This document shows positions 42,351 to 54,807 of a stretch of 64,000 nucleotides of DNA, piece by piece (position 1 is the first letter of the stretch; every line of letters starts with the position of its first letter). The translations under genes were made by a program, and so were the position numbers. The stretch is from Amorphophallus konjac (Eukaryota > Streptophyta > Magnoliopsida > Alismatales > Araceae). The stretch spans positions 139,818,064 to 139,882,063 of the forward strand of contig CM040126.1 of assembly GCA_022559845.1 (NCBI GenBank). The letters are read 5' to 3'. The notes under the pieces were generated by a model. It was not told the DNA's origin and did no database searches. It was given only the letters and a program-made list of their open reading frames with translations.

Positions 42351-44503
42351 ACACTAGGTTTCTAGATGTAGGTTTAGAGATGTTACAACAACTGCAAACA
42401 TGATGGTCACTAATTGCAAATAATAGGCCCAAGATTTCCTCTGAAGCAGCATTTTTTTGATGGTTTGATTTTGCGCCAATCGCATTAATCATTACTTCTT
42501 GTTTCAAATATACAAGACAACACATACTTGTTTCAAATATATCCAACAAATAAATGTCCCCTTGCTTCATAAACCATATCTTCATACAATGAAACATGCT
42601 TCACTGAATGGAAATATAGAATGAAATAAAAGGATAAGCATTTGTTAAAAAAGTCACAACATCAGGTAATTTGCTGAATATATAGTACACAAATGCTGGT
42701 GGGAAGTGCACTAAGTGAAAATCATGGTAACATTAATTACCCAACAATAAAAAATGCATATCCATCCATGTTGTAACTCTGGACTGTGGTGTCATACAAG
42801 GTGATCCATGGTGACCAATGAACTGGCTACAATATAATAATCACTTGTTCACAAACCAATGCACTGGCAACAAAAAATGCGACAATGACTTGTTCACAAA
42901 CCATGCACTGGCTACAATATAATAATCACTACTAGCATTCTGATCCATGGTGACCAAGAAAGAGTATGATTGGCCCTCATAGCTTGAAGGGCAATATTGC
43001 ACATAACTTACATGCTCAAAGATATTTAGAGATCTTGATTTGAGACACTATATGTTGGTAACTACTAGAGAACTTAGTGGGTGCCCGGTGGAGTCCATGT
43101 AGAGGCAACCTTTGGTGCTATCCTATCCCCTTCAATTTTCAACTGAGAACACTACAGTTGGTAAATAACAATATCTGGAAAAAAAGCAAGCTTTTTAGCA
43201 AAGAAATTAGAAAAAATATATCACCATCTAACCTGGTCCCACTCTTGGTTGCAAAGCTTCGTTCTCCCTCATCTGCTCTTCAGAGAATTTTCTCAAGGAT
43301 GGCATGACCTACTGAAACAAACTAATATAAAACAACATGATAGATTCTTATCTTTTAGAAATTGCTGGACTGATTTGAGTAGACTTTATTGCTACATCCT
43401 ATGCATTATGCTACTCTACGTATGCTAGGCATTAATATAAGTAGCTGCTGCAATTAAAGTGATCCTTTATCTCACTAGCACAAAAGCACTTTTGGTTTCT
43501 CTCAGCTAGCATAGAAACACTTCTGGTTTCCTTTTCCAACTTTACTCATATCTCCAATCTTCCTTTTTATCTCTCAGAATATATGAAACAAAATTCCGAT
43601 GCTTGTATTTACTGATGCTACTGGTGCTGCTAACAGAATGGCAACTAAACAAGTGAACTTCATAGGCTACCGGGTATACAAAGCCATGATACAACAATGG
43701 GGCCAAATACAAATATACCACACAATGTGAGCCCATCCAACTGTCCAAGGACAAAATGATGGCTTCCTTCCTCCACATGCCTGTTAGAAACCAGGGGTGG
43801 AGCCTGCAGTTTTAGTTGGGGGTGGGAGGATCATCCATGGTCAGGCTATAAAAGATGTATGCATCATATGTAAATATTGATAGGCAAGCGTGAACATACC
43901 ACTGATGGTGAATCATTATGTCACCTCTCATCACGATCACGATCTCGTTTCCTATCACTCCTACAACAAAGAAGATGATGACACGAGCATGGCCTCATAA
44001 GGGAAGAAGAACAACATAGATACAAAGATCCCACAATAAGGAGGACAAAGAGGAGAGTAAGAATCACAGAGCACATCATAATGTGGCAGCCACTACTAGC
44101 TAGCTAGGAGGATGGCCACAAAGAAGAACCCGAGTCCCGAACACTAGCGTGGATGGTGTAGCTGCTCTCCAGGAGTAGCTTGATGAACACAGAGGACAGG
44201 TAACCATTGCTAAATACAAAAAGGACACAAAGGATAGTGATTTTTTTTTATTTATTTTTGGGGCGTTGGGAATTTAAAACAAAAAGTAGAAGCTTGTAAG
44301 ATGATGTTCCTCTGATCAGTTTAAGTTCAACCATTCAATGTTTTAAGTTTAAATAAGCAAAATACAAGGTGAGCTACATTCAACTCAGCGGTAAGGGGCC
44401 TACCCACATTATTACTCATGGGTCCGGTATTATGAGATTCATTTCAGCCAGCTCAAGCTCATACAGCTGCACATTGCGGGTGGGACACCCACAACATAGT
44501 TGT
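42351..44503 (-). other. Sequence with exon-like islands on the minus strand
   Basis: No complete gene. Three short stretches read as possible exons: 43074-43142 (23 codons to a TAA, preceded by TTCTCAG), 43233-43311 (bordered by AG and GT, reading SLRKFSEEQMRENEALQP), and about 43660-43785 (after CTAACAG, reading GQLDGLTLCGIFVFGP in one frame). Their phases do not join cleanly, so this could be a decayed gene, a captured gene or chance. I recognise none of the products. The rest is AT-rich with no feature I can support. Confidence 0.3.
44375..44497 (+). repeat. Possible tRNA-derived SINE fragment
   Basis: AACTCAGCGGTAAGGGG resembles a Pol III A box region and is followed 40 bp later by GGGTCCGGT, a weak B box. 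No poly(A) or target duplication can be shown, since D1 inserted at its right edge. Confidence 0.25.
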
Positions 44504-46371
44504 TGATGCGGGACGGGATGCGAACCTGGGACTCTAGCTCGCGGACGTCCCTAAGCGAGGGAAACACGTGGATCTGTGCGGTTGAGAAATCGGCAATGAG
44601 TCTCGGGTATCGGCTTTTTCACGTGCTCGGATCAAGTCACGGGATGGGTTCCGCTCACTCACTCTCGCAGCGGTGATAAAATTATAACGAGCTAAGTTCC
44701 TATCACTCATGCAGCGGAATATGAAAATATATAAGATAAGTAAAATGCCAAATAAGGAGGGTGGCGAGTGTACCTCCACGCTCCGGGCGTGAGGAAGGCG
44801 ACCCCGGCCAAGAATCGTAACTCCCGGTACAGTAATTATCAATAATTTACAGCAGTGAATTTTATAGCTTACTACACACAGGGAGAAAAACGGCTACAGT
44901 GGGACCCGGGAGTAACGATCTTGGGTTGACGGGCAGCGAGCAGGAAGGGCTATTGGGTCGGAGATGCGCTGCTGGTCCGACTCTGTTCTAACTCGGTACT
45001 GTTCCAACTCGGTTTAGCAAGGGAACTCAGCAACTGGGACGGCAACTTCTGGTCGAATCCTTGCTGCGGCGACTTGCTGGACGCTGGTGGAAGACTCCTC
45101 TTCGATCTCTGAACTCGGCGGAGGCCGAATCTGAGCCGGTGTATTTTCTGAGGAATTAATTCTCGGACTGCTTCTGCTAGCTTGACTCGGATCTGATCTG
45201 TGCGCCTTCACGAAAATAATTGTTATGCCCAGATCTGGTGTCGGATCGAGGCAAAATGGGTTCCGTTGGAAAGCATACTTGAAGAGCTACAACATATAAT
45301 TATTTCAAGACCATCCAACAAGCGGATTGGAAATGAAAAACTCTGTAGGTTGTAGTCTTTTTCTGGCTCGAAATTACAGACACACAGGACAGAATAAGAT
45401 CTGCCTGAAGATGAATTTTGACCAAAAAAAAACAATGGATCTAGACTCTAGAAAAATTATGGGAAGAAGAGGGGGGTGTGAGGAACACGTATGATTTGTT
45501 TGGGATTTTTTGGAGATGGCTAAGGGGGAGGGAAAAATACAACAACAAGACACTGTCCCGCAGATCTGCAAACTGGCAGATAGCTGGGGGGAAAACATAA
45601 TTACTGGAAAAAATAGCAAATTAAGGCGGAATGACACGAAATTTGAACTGGGGATGGGGGATGATAGGAAGAAAAAACCCTCAAAATTTTAGGTCAAACA
45701 GATCTGCTGATTGGGAGATAAAAATCCAGCCTCAGCTTGCTGTCCAGAGATGGATAGAACTGGAACGGCATGGCGGCGGCGGTGCGATGGCGGCACGAAC
45801 GGAGGCGGCGGTTGAGCTTCACACCCAGAGAGGAGATACCACTTGGAATCCACAAAGTTTTCTAGGGAATCCACCCTAAGAATACATCAATCCAGCTGCA
45901 AGGGGAGAGAGAGAGAGAGGGGCGCCCAAGGCTTCTCTTGGCAAAATGCAATATTTCGTTTATTAATTCCCACAATATGGAAAATACAAGGGTTATATAG
46001 AAATGTATAAAAGACCTAAACAATCCCTTGATCTAGGGTTTGGGATGGGCAAATGGGGAATTAATCGCTCATGTGGTCAAAAAAACCAAAATAAAAAATA
46101 TATATGGGGAGGTGCGCCCACCTCTTGGAGAAGTCAAGTTGGAATTGGCTTCTCCATAGTCCAAGTCCACCTTGGACCATGGACCAACCACCATGGACCC
46201 TAGAAGCCAAGTGGCCCAATGAGAGAGAGGGTGGGCCCCCCTGCTAGGCCTACGTGGCCCTTTTACACATAAACCCAAATAAAACCCAAAACAAACACAC
46301 ATTACATACTAAGTACAATATTACAAAAATACATTCCAAACATTTAATGGAATAGCCCCGATGCCCCATCA
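44504..46371 (-). repeat. D1 3' LTR (1868 bp)
   Basis: Plus-strand left copy, ends TGATGCGGGACGGG and GATGCCCCATCA. Contains a minus-strand TATA at 45992-45999. Confidence 0.9.
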
Positions 46372-48406
46372 ATTCTCCCCGGGTGGGAAGAACTTGACCC
46401 CGTCAAGTAAGGGGTGCGGCTGCTTGCTCCTACAGATCTCATTCCATCCTCCGTAGCTTCACCCAGGTGATCAGATGTGGGTCGTGCTCTCCACCGTACC
46501 GGGTAGCGTGGGTACGCTCCACTCCAAGTAATAGTCACCTGCTCATCCCGTATATGTTCTATATGCACACGCTGCCAGGAATGAGGCTGGTGGTGGACAC
46601 TCCTAGGTGGGGTCACTCATAAGGGGTGGAGGCGGCTCAAAGACTCACTGGGAATCACTGCTGGGTCCCTATATGTCACTGGATCCGAGACATAGAAAGG
46701 TTGAGCTGATCCGCTATTCGTTAGGCAAGTCCACAACATAAGCATGAGATCCGACTTGCCTCACACTCGAAAGGAACTAACATCGCGATCTGGCATTAGA
46801 CTGACTGGACTTGACACATGCAGACTCTCACTGACTGTACGAAACAAAGACTCATCAAATTGTAACTAGGACACTGGCTACTGGGCATCTTGGAGGTCCG
46901 GAGGATCCCCTTGGACATCACCCTCCTCCCGAAAGAACTCATCAGCCAAATCCTGCTCGGCCTCATAGCTGACAGATACAAGCCCGACGTTTGATGCTTC
47001 TCCGACTTTCGGGTTCCCAATGACTAGTGATGTACAGGTGGGACATTGACTGGCAATGTGAACAAACCCATAGCAGCGATAACACTGCTGTTGTGACCCA
47101 CTAGTTTCCCCAATAAGTGGTCCCTTACCCTTATCCTCCTGACGGACTGGGGGTGTAGGCAACATTGGGGGAGGTGTGGGTGCTAGAGGAAGGGCAATGG
47201 ATGCCGAGGGGCAGGCAATAGATGCCGGTGGTTGGGGTTGAGGGGGAATGTCCCTCGGTGGGAGAGGGCGAGGTCTTGGAGCGGGTGGCTCCTTACGGGC
47301 GGGCTTCGGGGTCAAGCCAGGGGAGCCCTCAGAAATGGGCCCGATGAACTACGAGGCACAACCCCATGATGAGGAAAGGGTCCCAATCATTAGGTAGGCT
47401 CGAACTCTACCTCGAACTGCTCCAACTCCAGAGCAACCTGATATGCCTCCTCCAGGGTCTTGGTATCGCGACGAAAAAGCTCATACTGATAGTGCGTCCA
47501 CAAACCACGTCTAAAGCGGGAAATGTCCATGGAGCTCTCCTCCGTGACACCGCATCGCAAAAAATACTCATCAAATTCAACGATGTACTCAGAGACGGGC
47601 CGGTCCCCTTGACTGAGACTCTGCCACCTATCAATGAGTCACTGACGGTATGTGGCAGGAAGGTACTTTTGCCGAAGCTTGACCTTCATCTCACCCCATG
47701 TCTCAACCCGGGGCTCCTGCCGATGAAACAACATGCTCTCTACGTTCTTCCAATAGGTCTGTGCCTGTCCCATCAGCTTCAGGGTAGCGAATCGGACCCT
47801 TTGACGGTACGTCATATCGAACCAATCAAAGTACCGATCCATCCTGGACTCCTAATCTAGATAGACCTTCAGGTCCAAAGACCCGTCAAAACTGGGAGGG
47901 TCCGCACGAACAGTCCTGAGGGTCCGCTCGTCCTCATCTAAATCACGGTTTCGTCATTTAACACGACGGTCGTGACCATATCTCCCATTTTCATTCTCGG
48001 ACTCATAATCAACCACCTCGGGGACTCAACGCCTCCTATCATCTACCCCTTGAGCTTGAGGAGCAGCAGGTGGCTGAACCGGCTCCTGTTGACCATTTGT
48101 CGGCACAGGGTGCGTCTCAACTGGGGGTCTCTCTAGGACGGCTACTCTCCCTACCAGACCGTGAACAGACTGGTCCGACTCTTCGGCCCTATCCTCTAAG
48201 GCCTTCATCCTCTCTTCCAAACGTGTGCCTAGGCCATTCCCCCGCGTACTCAACCCTTCCATTCTATCCACTCGTGTAGTCAACTCATCCATTTTTCCCA
48301 TAAGAGCTCGAAACATGTCACCCACCGAAGGCTCATTGGGACTAGGGACTCGGGGATCTGCCATAGGTGGTGGTGGTGAGTATTGGGTACCTCTACGAGT
48401 GGGCAT
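46372..48406 (-). pseudogene. D1 gag with chromodomain remnant, broken
   Basis: Starts at ATG 48406 (or 48364). In order on the minus strand: an N-terminal region with a heptad-like stretch (48230-48340); a Retrotrans_gag domain (about 47860-47400: YFDWFDMTYRQRVRFATLKL, QAQTYWKNVE, KLRQKYLPATYRQ), crossed by a stop near 47640; a Pro-rich linker; a canonical CX2CX4HX4C knuckle CYRCYGFVHIASQC (47084-47043); then remnants of the integrase C-terminal region (46620-46800) and chromodomain (46400-46600, PVRWRARPTSD). Several stops and frameshifts. There is no space for pol, so the deletion is ancestral to decay. Confidence 0.75.
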
Positions 48407-48632
48407 ACAAATGACAAGGGTTGGAATGCACTGACCAAGGCGAAGTGATGAATCTATACTTAACCAATATCCGGTACGTGGCGGAGGTGTGATCCAAAGA
48501 CAGAACTCACGCAAGTGTGCAACCTTCCCAATAGGCGTAACCTATCATTCTGGAACACCTTTTGATATACCGGGTAGAGGACTGCAATGCGACACCTTGG
48601 ACCGACTAACCGACTACCCTAGACTCGACTTA

Positions 48633-48645
48633 GCTCTGATTCCAA
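48633..48645 (-). other. D1 primer binding site
   Basis: Minus strand TTGGAATCAGAGC, one base from TTGGTATCAGAGC of initiator-Met-tRNA primed elements, two bases inside the 5' LTR. Confidence 0.8.
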
Positions 48646-48647
48646 TT

Positions 48648-50518
48648 TGATGCGAGACGGGATGCGAACTTGGGACTCTAGCCCGTGGACGTCCCTAAGC
48701 GAGGGAAACGCGTGGATCTACGCGGTTGAGAAACCGGCAATGAGTCTCGGGTATCAACTTTTTCGCATGCTCAGATCGAGTCATGGGATGGGTTCCGCTC
48801 ACTCACTCTCACAATAGTGATAAAATTATAACGGGCGAAGTTCCTATCACTCATGCAGCGGCATATGAAAATAAACGAGATAAGCAAAATGCCAAATAAG
48901 GAGGGTGGCGAGTGTACCTCCACGCTCCGGGCGTGGGGAAGGCGACCCCGGCCAAGAACCGTAACTCTCGGTACAGTAATTATCCATAATTTATAGTAGT
49001 GAATTTTATTGCCCACTCCACGCAGAGAGGTAAAAGGCTACAGTGGGACCCAGGAGTAACGATCTTGGGTTGACGGGCAGCGAGCAGGAAGGGCTATCGG
49101 GTCGGAGACGGGCTGCTGGTCTGACTCGGTTCTAACTCAGTACTGTTTCAACTCGGTTCAGCAAGGGAACTCAGCAACTAGGACGACGGTTTATGGTCGA
49201 ATCCTTGCTCCGGCGACTGGCTGGGACGCCGGTGGAAGACTCCTTTTCGATCTCTGAACTCGGCGGCGGCCGAATCTCAGCCGGTGTATTTTCTGAGGAA
49301 TTAATTCCCGGACTGCTTTTGCTAGCTTCACTCGGATCTGATCTGCGTGCCTTCACAAAAATAATTGTTACGCCCAAATCCGGTGTCAGATCAAGGCAAA
49401 ATTGGTTTCGTTGGAAAGCAGACACAAAGGCCTACAACATATAATTATTTCAAGACCATCCAACAAGCGGATTGGAAATGAAAAACTCTATGGGTTGTAG
49501 TCTTTTTTTGGCTCGGAATTACAGACACACAGGACAAAATAAGATCTGCCTAAAGATGAATTTTGACCAAAAAGAAAATGATGGATCTAGACACTGGAAA
49601 AGTTATGGGTGGAAGAGGTGGGTGTGAGGAACACATATGATGTTTTTGGGATTTTTTGGAGATGGATAAGGGGGAGGGAAAAATACAACAAGACACTGTC
49701 CCGTAGATCTGCAAACTGGCAGATTGCTGGGGGAAACCTTAATTACTGGGGAAAATAGCAAATGATGGCGGAATGACACGAAATTTGAACTGGGGATGGG
49801 GGATGATAGGAAAAAAAACCCTCAAAATTTGAGGTCGAACAGATCTTCTGATTGAGAGATAAAAATCAGGCCTCAGCTTGTTGTCCCTAGATGGACAGAA
49901 TTGGAACAGCGTGGCGGCGGCGGTGCGATGGCGGCACGAACGGAGGCGGCGGCTGAGCTTCACACCCAGAGAGGAGATACCACTTGGAATCCACCAAGTT
50001 TTCTAGGGAATCCACCCTGAGAATATAGCAATCCAGCTGCAAGGGGAGAGAGAGAGAGAGAGGCGCCCAAGGCTTCTCTTGGCAAAATGCAATAATTCTT
50101 TCATAAATTCCCACAATATGGACAATACAAGGGTTATATAGAAATGTATAAAAGACCTAAACTATCTCTAGATCTAGGGTTTGGGAGGGGCAAATGGAGA
50201 ATGGGGAATTAATCTCCCATGTGGTCAAAAAAATCACAATAAAAAAATATATGGGGAGGTGCGCCCACCTCTTGGAGAAGTCAAGTTGGAATTGGCTTCT
50301 CTATGGTCCAAGTCCACCTTCGACCATGGACCAACCCCCATGGACCCTAGAAGCCAAGTGGCCTAACGAGAGAGAGGGTGGGGGCCCTTGCTGGGCCTAT
50401 GTGGCCCTTTTACACATAAACCCAAATAAAACCCAAAACAAACACACATTACCCACCAAGTACAATATTACAAAAATACATTCCAAACATTTAATGGAAT
50501 AGCCCCGATGCCCCATCA
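48648..50518 (-). repeat. D1 5' LTR (1871 bp)
   Basis: Right copy. Minus-strand TATATAAC at 50133-50140 serves as TATA box, and downstream GCCAAGAGAAGCC and a CT-repeat match the LTR at 63064 onward. Confidence 0.9.
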
Positions 50519-52255
50519 GCTGTTGTAGGAAATAAATCATAGCTACTATGAGGTGCTTCTCACTTGCAGCCAGTGTCTGAGCAATCTGTGATCTCTTGAA
50601 ATGTCACCACTTAAAAACACTTTCGCCTTGTCAATTTGATTTAACTTTTACCAATACTTTTAAGAGACACAGAGAAATCTTTAACTTCACCATAAAGTTT
50701 TCTGAATGATTATAACTCCAAAGCATAAATTAACAAGTTTTATGTTAGATTAACTAGTTACTGTAATCGTATCAATATTTTGATGATAAAGCTATAGCAT
50801 CTACGATAGATTAACTGATAACAAATATATTATCATTATTTAATCATTAAACAATGTATTTTAACTTTTTTAAGACAGGCAACTATCAAATAATTCTCAA
50901 AACTGATCACTTGTCTTTTCTTTTCTTTTCTTTTTTTGCCGAATTGTGAATTGCTTGCTCAAACTAAATCCCAGAGTTCCAACTCTGTGACATACAGGAG
51001 CAAAACAATCTTTGATTGGAACAACTATAGTTTTAAGGCCACATCTCCTGTGAACATCAATAAATGACCATACCACTGCTACTTCTCTTAAAAAATAAAT
51101 GCAAGAAATGCATGAAAATAGTAAATAAATCTGTTAACTTAATCCCTCTGCAAATGTAAAAAAGTTTCACATTCTTGAAATCTATGTAACAGCCACTGAC
51201 ACAAGGTCATCGACTAAACTGATCCAAGATAAAAGAGAACAAATGGGTCTTGTCGAGATCTTCTGATCTCCTAAATTTTGGAGAAACAATGCAGAGAGGA
51301 AACTTCTGAGATTCAGAAGGGAAGCAAGACGGTTACCTCCCTATGCAAATCCTAAAATCTACATGCTTTTGAAATCTATCAAATAATATTAACAAAACAC
51401 CACCTACGAACTGCTCCAAAGAATACAAAAAGTTTTAATTCTTCTCGAGATTTCAAAATGTCCAAGAGATTCTGAAATCAAAAAAGGGGGGGGGGGTGAG
51501 AAAGGTGGTTTACCTTCCATCGGCCCTGTTTTATGTAGATGGGAGGCTTGTAGACGCGTTCAACATCAAGTAGTATGATCGATGGGACCGAGATGGTGTT
51601 AGTGATGTACATAACATCAGATTAAAGCTGAAAACCCCAAAAGAAATCTTTCTTAGGTCACCTTTGCGGACGTCACCCAAATCTACAAATACAACCACAA
51701 AGATAGAGTAACCCCCGGAAGAATCCAACAACTCTAATAGTTAATTACTTAATCACTTCACGAAAGCATCTTGGAAAGTTGCATTCAAAAGTTCTTCAAG
51801 CTCACTACAATCACCAATGTACAGATTATTTCCCAGAAAGTTTATGCTGCATAAGAGATGTGAGTCATTTTTGTTCAGAGCCAAACCATTTCAGTCGAAT
51901 CAACAGAAAAGAACATTAAATTAACAAAAAAAAGAAGTGAACATAAACTTCCTTCACATGCTGCCAAATGATCCACGGAAGACAGAAAAGAAAGAAAGGG
52001 AAGGGCAAAAAGAAAGAAAGAAAGGAAGGCCACTACCTCCAGAATGCCACATATCGAACTCCAATCCGGAGCCCCCCTGCTACCCGCCTCCCACTTCGGA
52101 AGCCCCCTCCCCCACTGGAACCTCCCTTGCTGTCCCCCGCCCCTATCGGAACCCCCCTCCCCACCTGCCACCCCCTCCCCTGCGGGGGCGGGGCTTCGGG
52201 GCATGTTGGCACTCGAAATATATCCAACGGCAATCAAGCCTCAGAGATGAATGAT
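50519..52255 (-). other. Continuation of the DNA split by D1, with exon-like islands
   Basis: Immediately right of D1 a minus-strand stretch (50521-50600) reads IAQTLAASEKHLIVAMIYF after an AG. A second island (about 51514-51612) reads SIILLDVERVYKPPIYIK and ends at a GT. A third (about 52040-52200) is Gly-rich and ends at a GT. No product is recognised, and the joins between them are not established. D1 therefore may lie in a decayed or captured gene. The remaining sequence is AT-rich and featureless to me. Confidence 0.3.
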
Positions 52256-52459
52256 ACGGCCTACTGAAGCACAGAAGCTGGAAGGGATCAATACACTGAA
52301 GCTTTCTCAAGCTGCCAGAGCCTCAGGTCACCCAGTATGAACACCGGGGACTTCACCTCAGGAGGCTCGTGAGGAATACACCACAAGCCGACAGTGTCGT
52401 CAGGACTGCCCAACAAACCAGTATCGACTCGATCGTACCGCGTATACGATACCCGCTGT

Positions 52460-52664
52460 CCGACCAAGGATGAGCATGCATCCGTCATCCGACCAAGGAC
52501 AAGGATGTGCCCGTCGTCCGACCAAGGACGAGCATGCGTCCGTCGTCCGACCAAGGACACGGATGTACCCATCGTCTGACTAAGGACGAGCATGCACCCG
52601 TCGTTCGACCAAGGATGAGAACATATCTATTCATCCGACCAAGGATGATAATGTACCCGGTGGC
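52460..52664 (+). repeat. 29-bp minisatellite, seven copies
   Basis: CCGACCAAGGACGAGCATGC and variants recur every 29 bp (one unit 30 bp), alternating between GAGCATGCRYCCGTC and the shorter-core ACGGATGTRCCCRTC types. There are no unique spacers. Confidence 0.85.
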
Positions 52665-54529
52665 CCGCCACATGAATAAAAGATCCTCCCGAGGTGAAAG
52701 AACGCCCTTGGCCCTTCAGAACAGGGGACCGAAGGCTCTATCGGTAGAAGATCCCGATGACCCGGCATGGGAACGGCTTCTCAGCATATTGGGTCCGTTA
52801 GTGACCAAATGATCCCCCAGTCAAGGTAAAAGCACCCTGGATGGTATTCTGCCTCCCAAGAAAGCTGTGAACACAGGTAAACCCGAGCCGACAGCACGGA
52901 CCACAGTGCCGAAAGCCGCGTCTGCGGAAAACCCGCGTGTTCAAACTGAAGATGCACGAGGTCCCAAAAGAGGTTGCACGTCGACCCGAGAGCTTCGTCT
53001 AGACTTCTCACCAAGGTTTTACAAGACCACGGCGAGATGAATGGTCATGGTGACTCCCGGAACCAGCCCGGGACCCACTGTCTAACCCACGTTAAGTAAA
53101 CCGGACTTATCTAGCGCGCCCTATCTCAGCGCGCCCTCTATTCCAGCGCCCTCATGCCCGACGCGCCAGATGCAAGGCACTACCCCCCGGCGTGCATTCT
53201 TCATGCCGAGAAAGCTTCTTCCTTTAAAACCCCACTTGGTTCGACCAAGTAAAGGAGGGAGACATATACAGTAGGCTGCAAGGGAGAGAGAAAATTTTGA
53301 GAGAACATTCCCAAAGCACAGCCTGAGAGCCAATCAGTTCATCAGAAGAGAGAGGGAGTCTTGGGGGGAGAGGTAGGGTTCTTCCTCCGAGTGTATTCCT
53401 GCCGCCATCCTCTTCTGTCTACTTGCCTGAAGCACGCCGGAGCCTGAGGAGGAGAGAATCCGATACTCTATTTTGTTGGCGAAGTCTAGGAGGGTTCTGT
53501 GGGTTGTTTCCCGACGATGCCCTTCTGATTTCCCTTTTCTGCTGTTGTGTAAGTGAGGGGGGAGGGGCGACGATATGAGCCCATCTCCCCCCCTCACCAC
53601 CTCTTCATTTGTTTCTCCTCTGTAATTTCATATCTGTAATTAATGAAACGGCTGCTGAGCGACAACGCCGATTGCGCTGAATGCTTATGATATTCCATGC
53701 CTTTCACCTCCCATTGACGAGATGAATGATATGTTGATGGAATGAATGGTGCTTACTGTTGTGTATGCTTCTCCTGTTCTTTTCACAATTCGCATGTCCA
53801 ATTGTCCCCTGTGCGTATAGTTTTTGGGTTTGGTTTCACGACATCGAATACTCCTTGGAGCTAACACGGGCTACAGAAATGATCTCCCCTCCCCGTGGTT
53901 CCTCTCTTCTAATGCAACGGCTATGCAAGATTTTCCATATACGCGTCTTGAATTTCATGGTTAGAGACACATCCATGAGTGCTTCTCTATCTACTCCGGT
54001 TTGGAGGTCGATCCCTTCAACACCCCTCTACACTTCTCCATAGCCCAGAGGGAACGGGGTCACCTTGACAACCTGCATATTCATCCTATGCTAGACGTTC
54101 GAATGATTGTTCTCTGTATCTTGATCACTTTAGTTCATGGACTAACCTATCAATCCCTTTGTGAATGTTGGTCTGCTAACCCCTCTAATCTGCATACTAA
54201 CTATCTGACTCCGTGAGTGCTAGCCCCTTAGCCCCATGAGCATTAACATGCCAACTCTGTGAGTGACGATTTGCCAACTCACCGGATGTTATGTTATGCT
54301 GTTGTATTCCCCCCCATTCTACATACAATTCATGATTGCCGAGCTTTGTTGTTCTTGAGAACACTAGTTCTTATACTCTAGGGAGGGAGACATACCCCAT
54401 TGATATTTCAGAATCGCCGTTCGGTCAAAGGGTTCCATCTGTGAGTGATGAGCATCCCTATTGGGCCATAAGGCGAACATTGATAGGGTTTAGCCCGATA
54501 GCAAATCCACTATCCTTAGAGACATTATG

Positions 54530-54770
54530 GTGGCCGTGGGTCGTATGCCTCTCGTAGGCTAGTCCTCGGGGCTCCCCTTCCCTATCGGTCGTCCCTTTTC
54601 GGATTGTGTTTAACCACGGGTTGTACGCCCCTCGTAGGCTAGTCCTCGAGGTTTTCCTTTCTCCATTGGTCATCTCATCTGATTGCTTCCAACCCACGGA
54701 GCCGTGGTGCCCCTCGTAGGCTAGTCCTCGGAGTTTCCTATCCGACTGGGATCTGCTGGCCACCGCTGTG
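54530..54770 (+). repeat. Three-unit tandem repeat of about 81 bp
   Basis: CTCGTAGGCTAGTCCTCG starts at 54551, 54631 and 54713, each preceded by a CCACGG/CCGTGG-type sequence. Confidence 0.75.
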
Positions 54771-54807
54771 CCGTCCGGCTCGTTAGGGGCTTACTCCGCA
54801 TGTGAGT

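Larger units (their letters stand above)
44504..50518 (-). mobile_element. Element D1: older non-autonomous chromodomain-type LTR retrotransposon
   Basis: LTRs 44504-46371 and 48648-50518, ends TGATG...CATCA, minus orientation. Target sites are GTTGT (44499-44503) and GCTGT (50519-50523), one mismatch. The PBS is a one-base variant of the Met-tRNA site, and GGGGAGAATT lies before the 3' LTR. The 2276-bp internal region keeps a Gag with a zinc knuckle and then passes straight to remnants of the integrase C-terminal region and chromodomain. This is the same reduced plan as C1. LTRs differ at roughly 5 percent by eye and the ORFs have stops, so it is much older than C1. Confidence 0.9.
52256..54807 (+). 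repeat. LTR-like and leader sequence left of the Tat-type element
   Basis: Contains a 29-bp minisatellite, a TTTAAAA at 53223, a GCGCGCCC-motif block at 53112-53165, a purine-rich stretch, and a three-unit 81-bp repeat. A possible LTR start is TGAAGCACAG at 52265, but the end and PBS cannot be placed. The short ORFs have no recognisable product. Confidence 0.4.

Noticed and set aside
44375..44497. tRNA gene
   Set aside because: Only an A-box-like word is present. The B box is weak and no cloverleaf can be drawn.
52460..52664. CRISPR-like regular repeats
   Set aside because: The 29-bp units are contiguous with no unique spacers, and the setting is plant retrotransposon DNA. It is a minisatellite.
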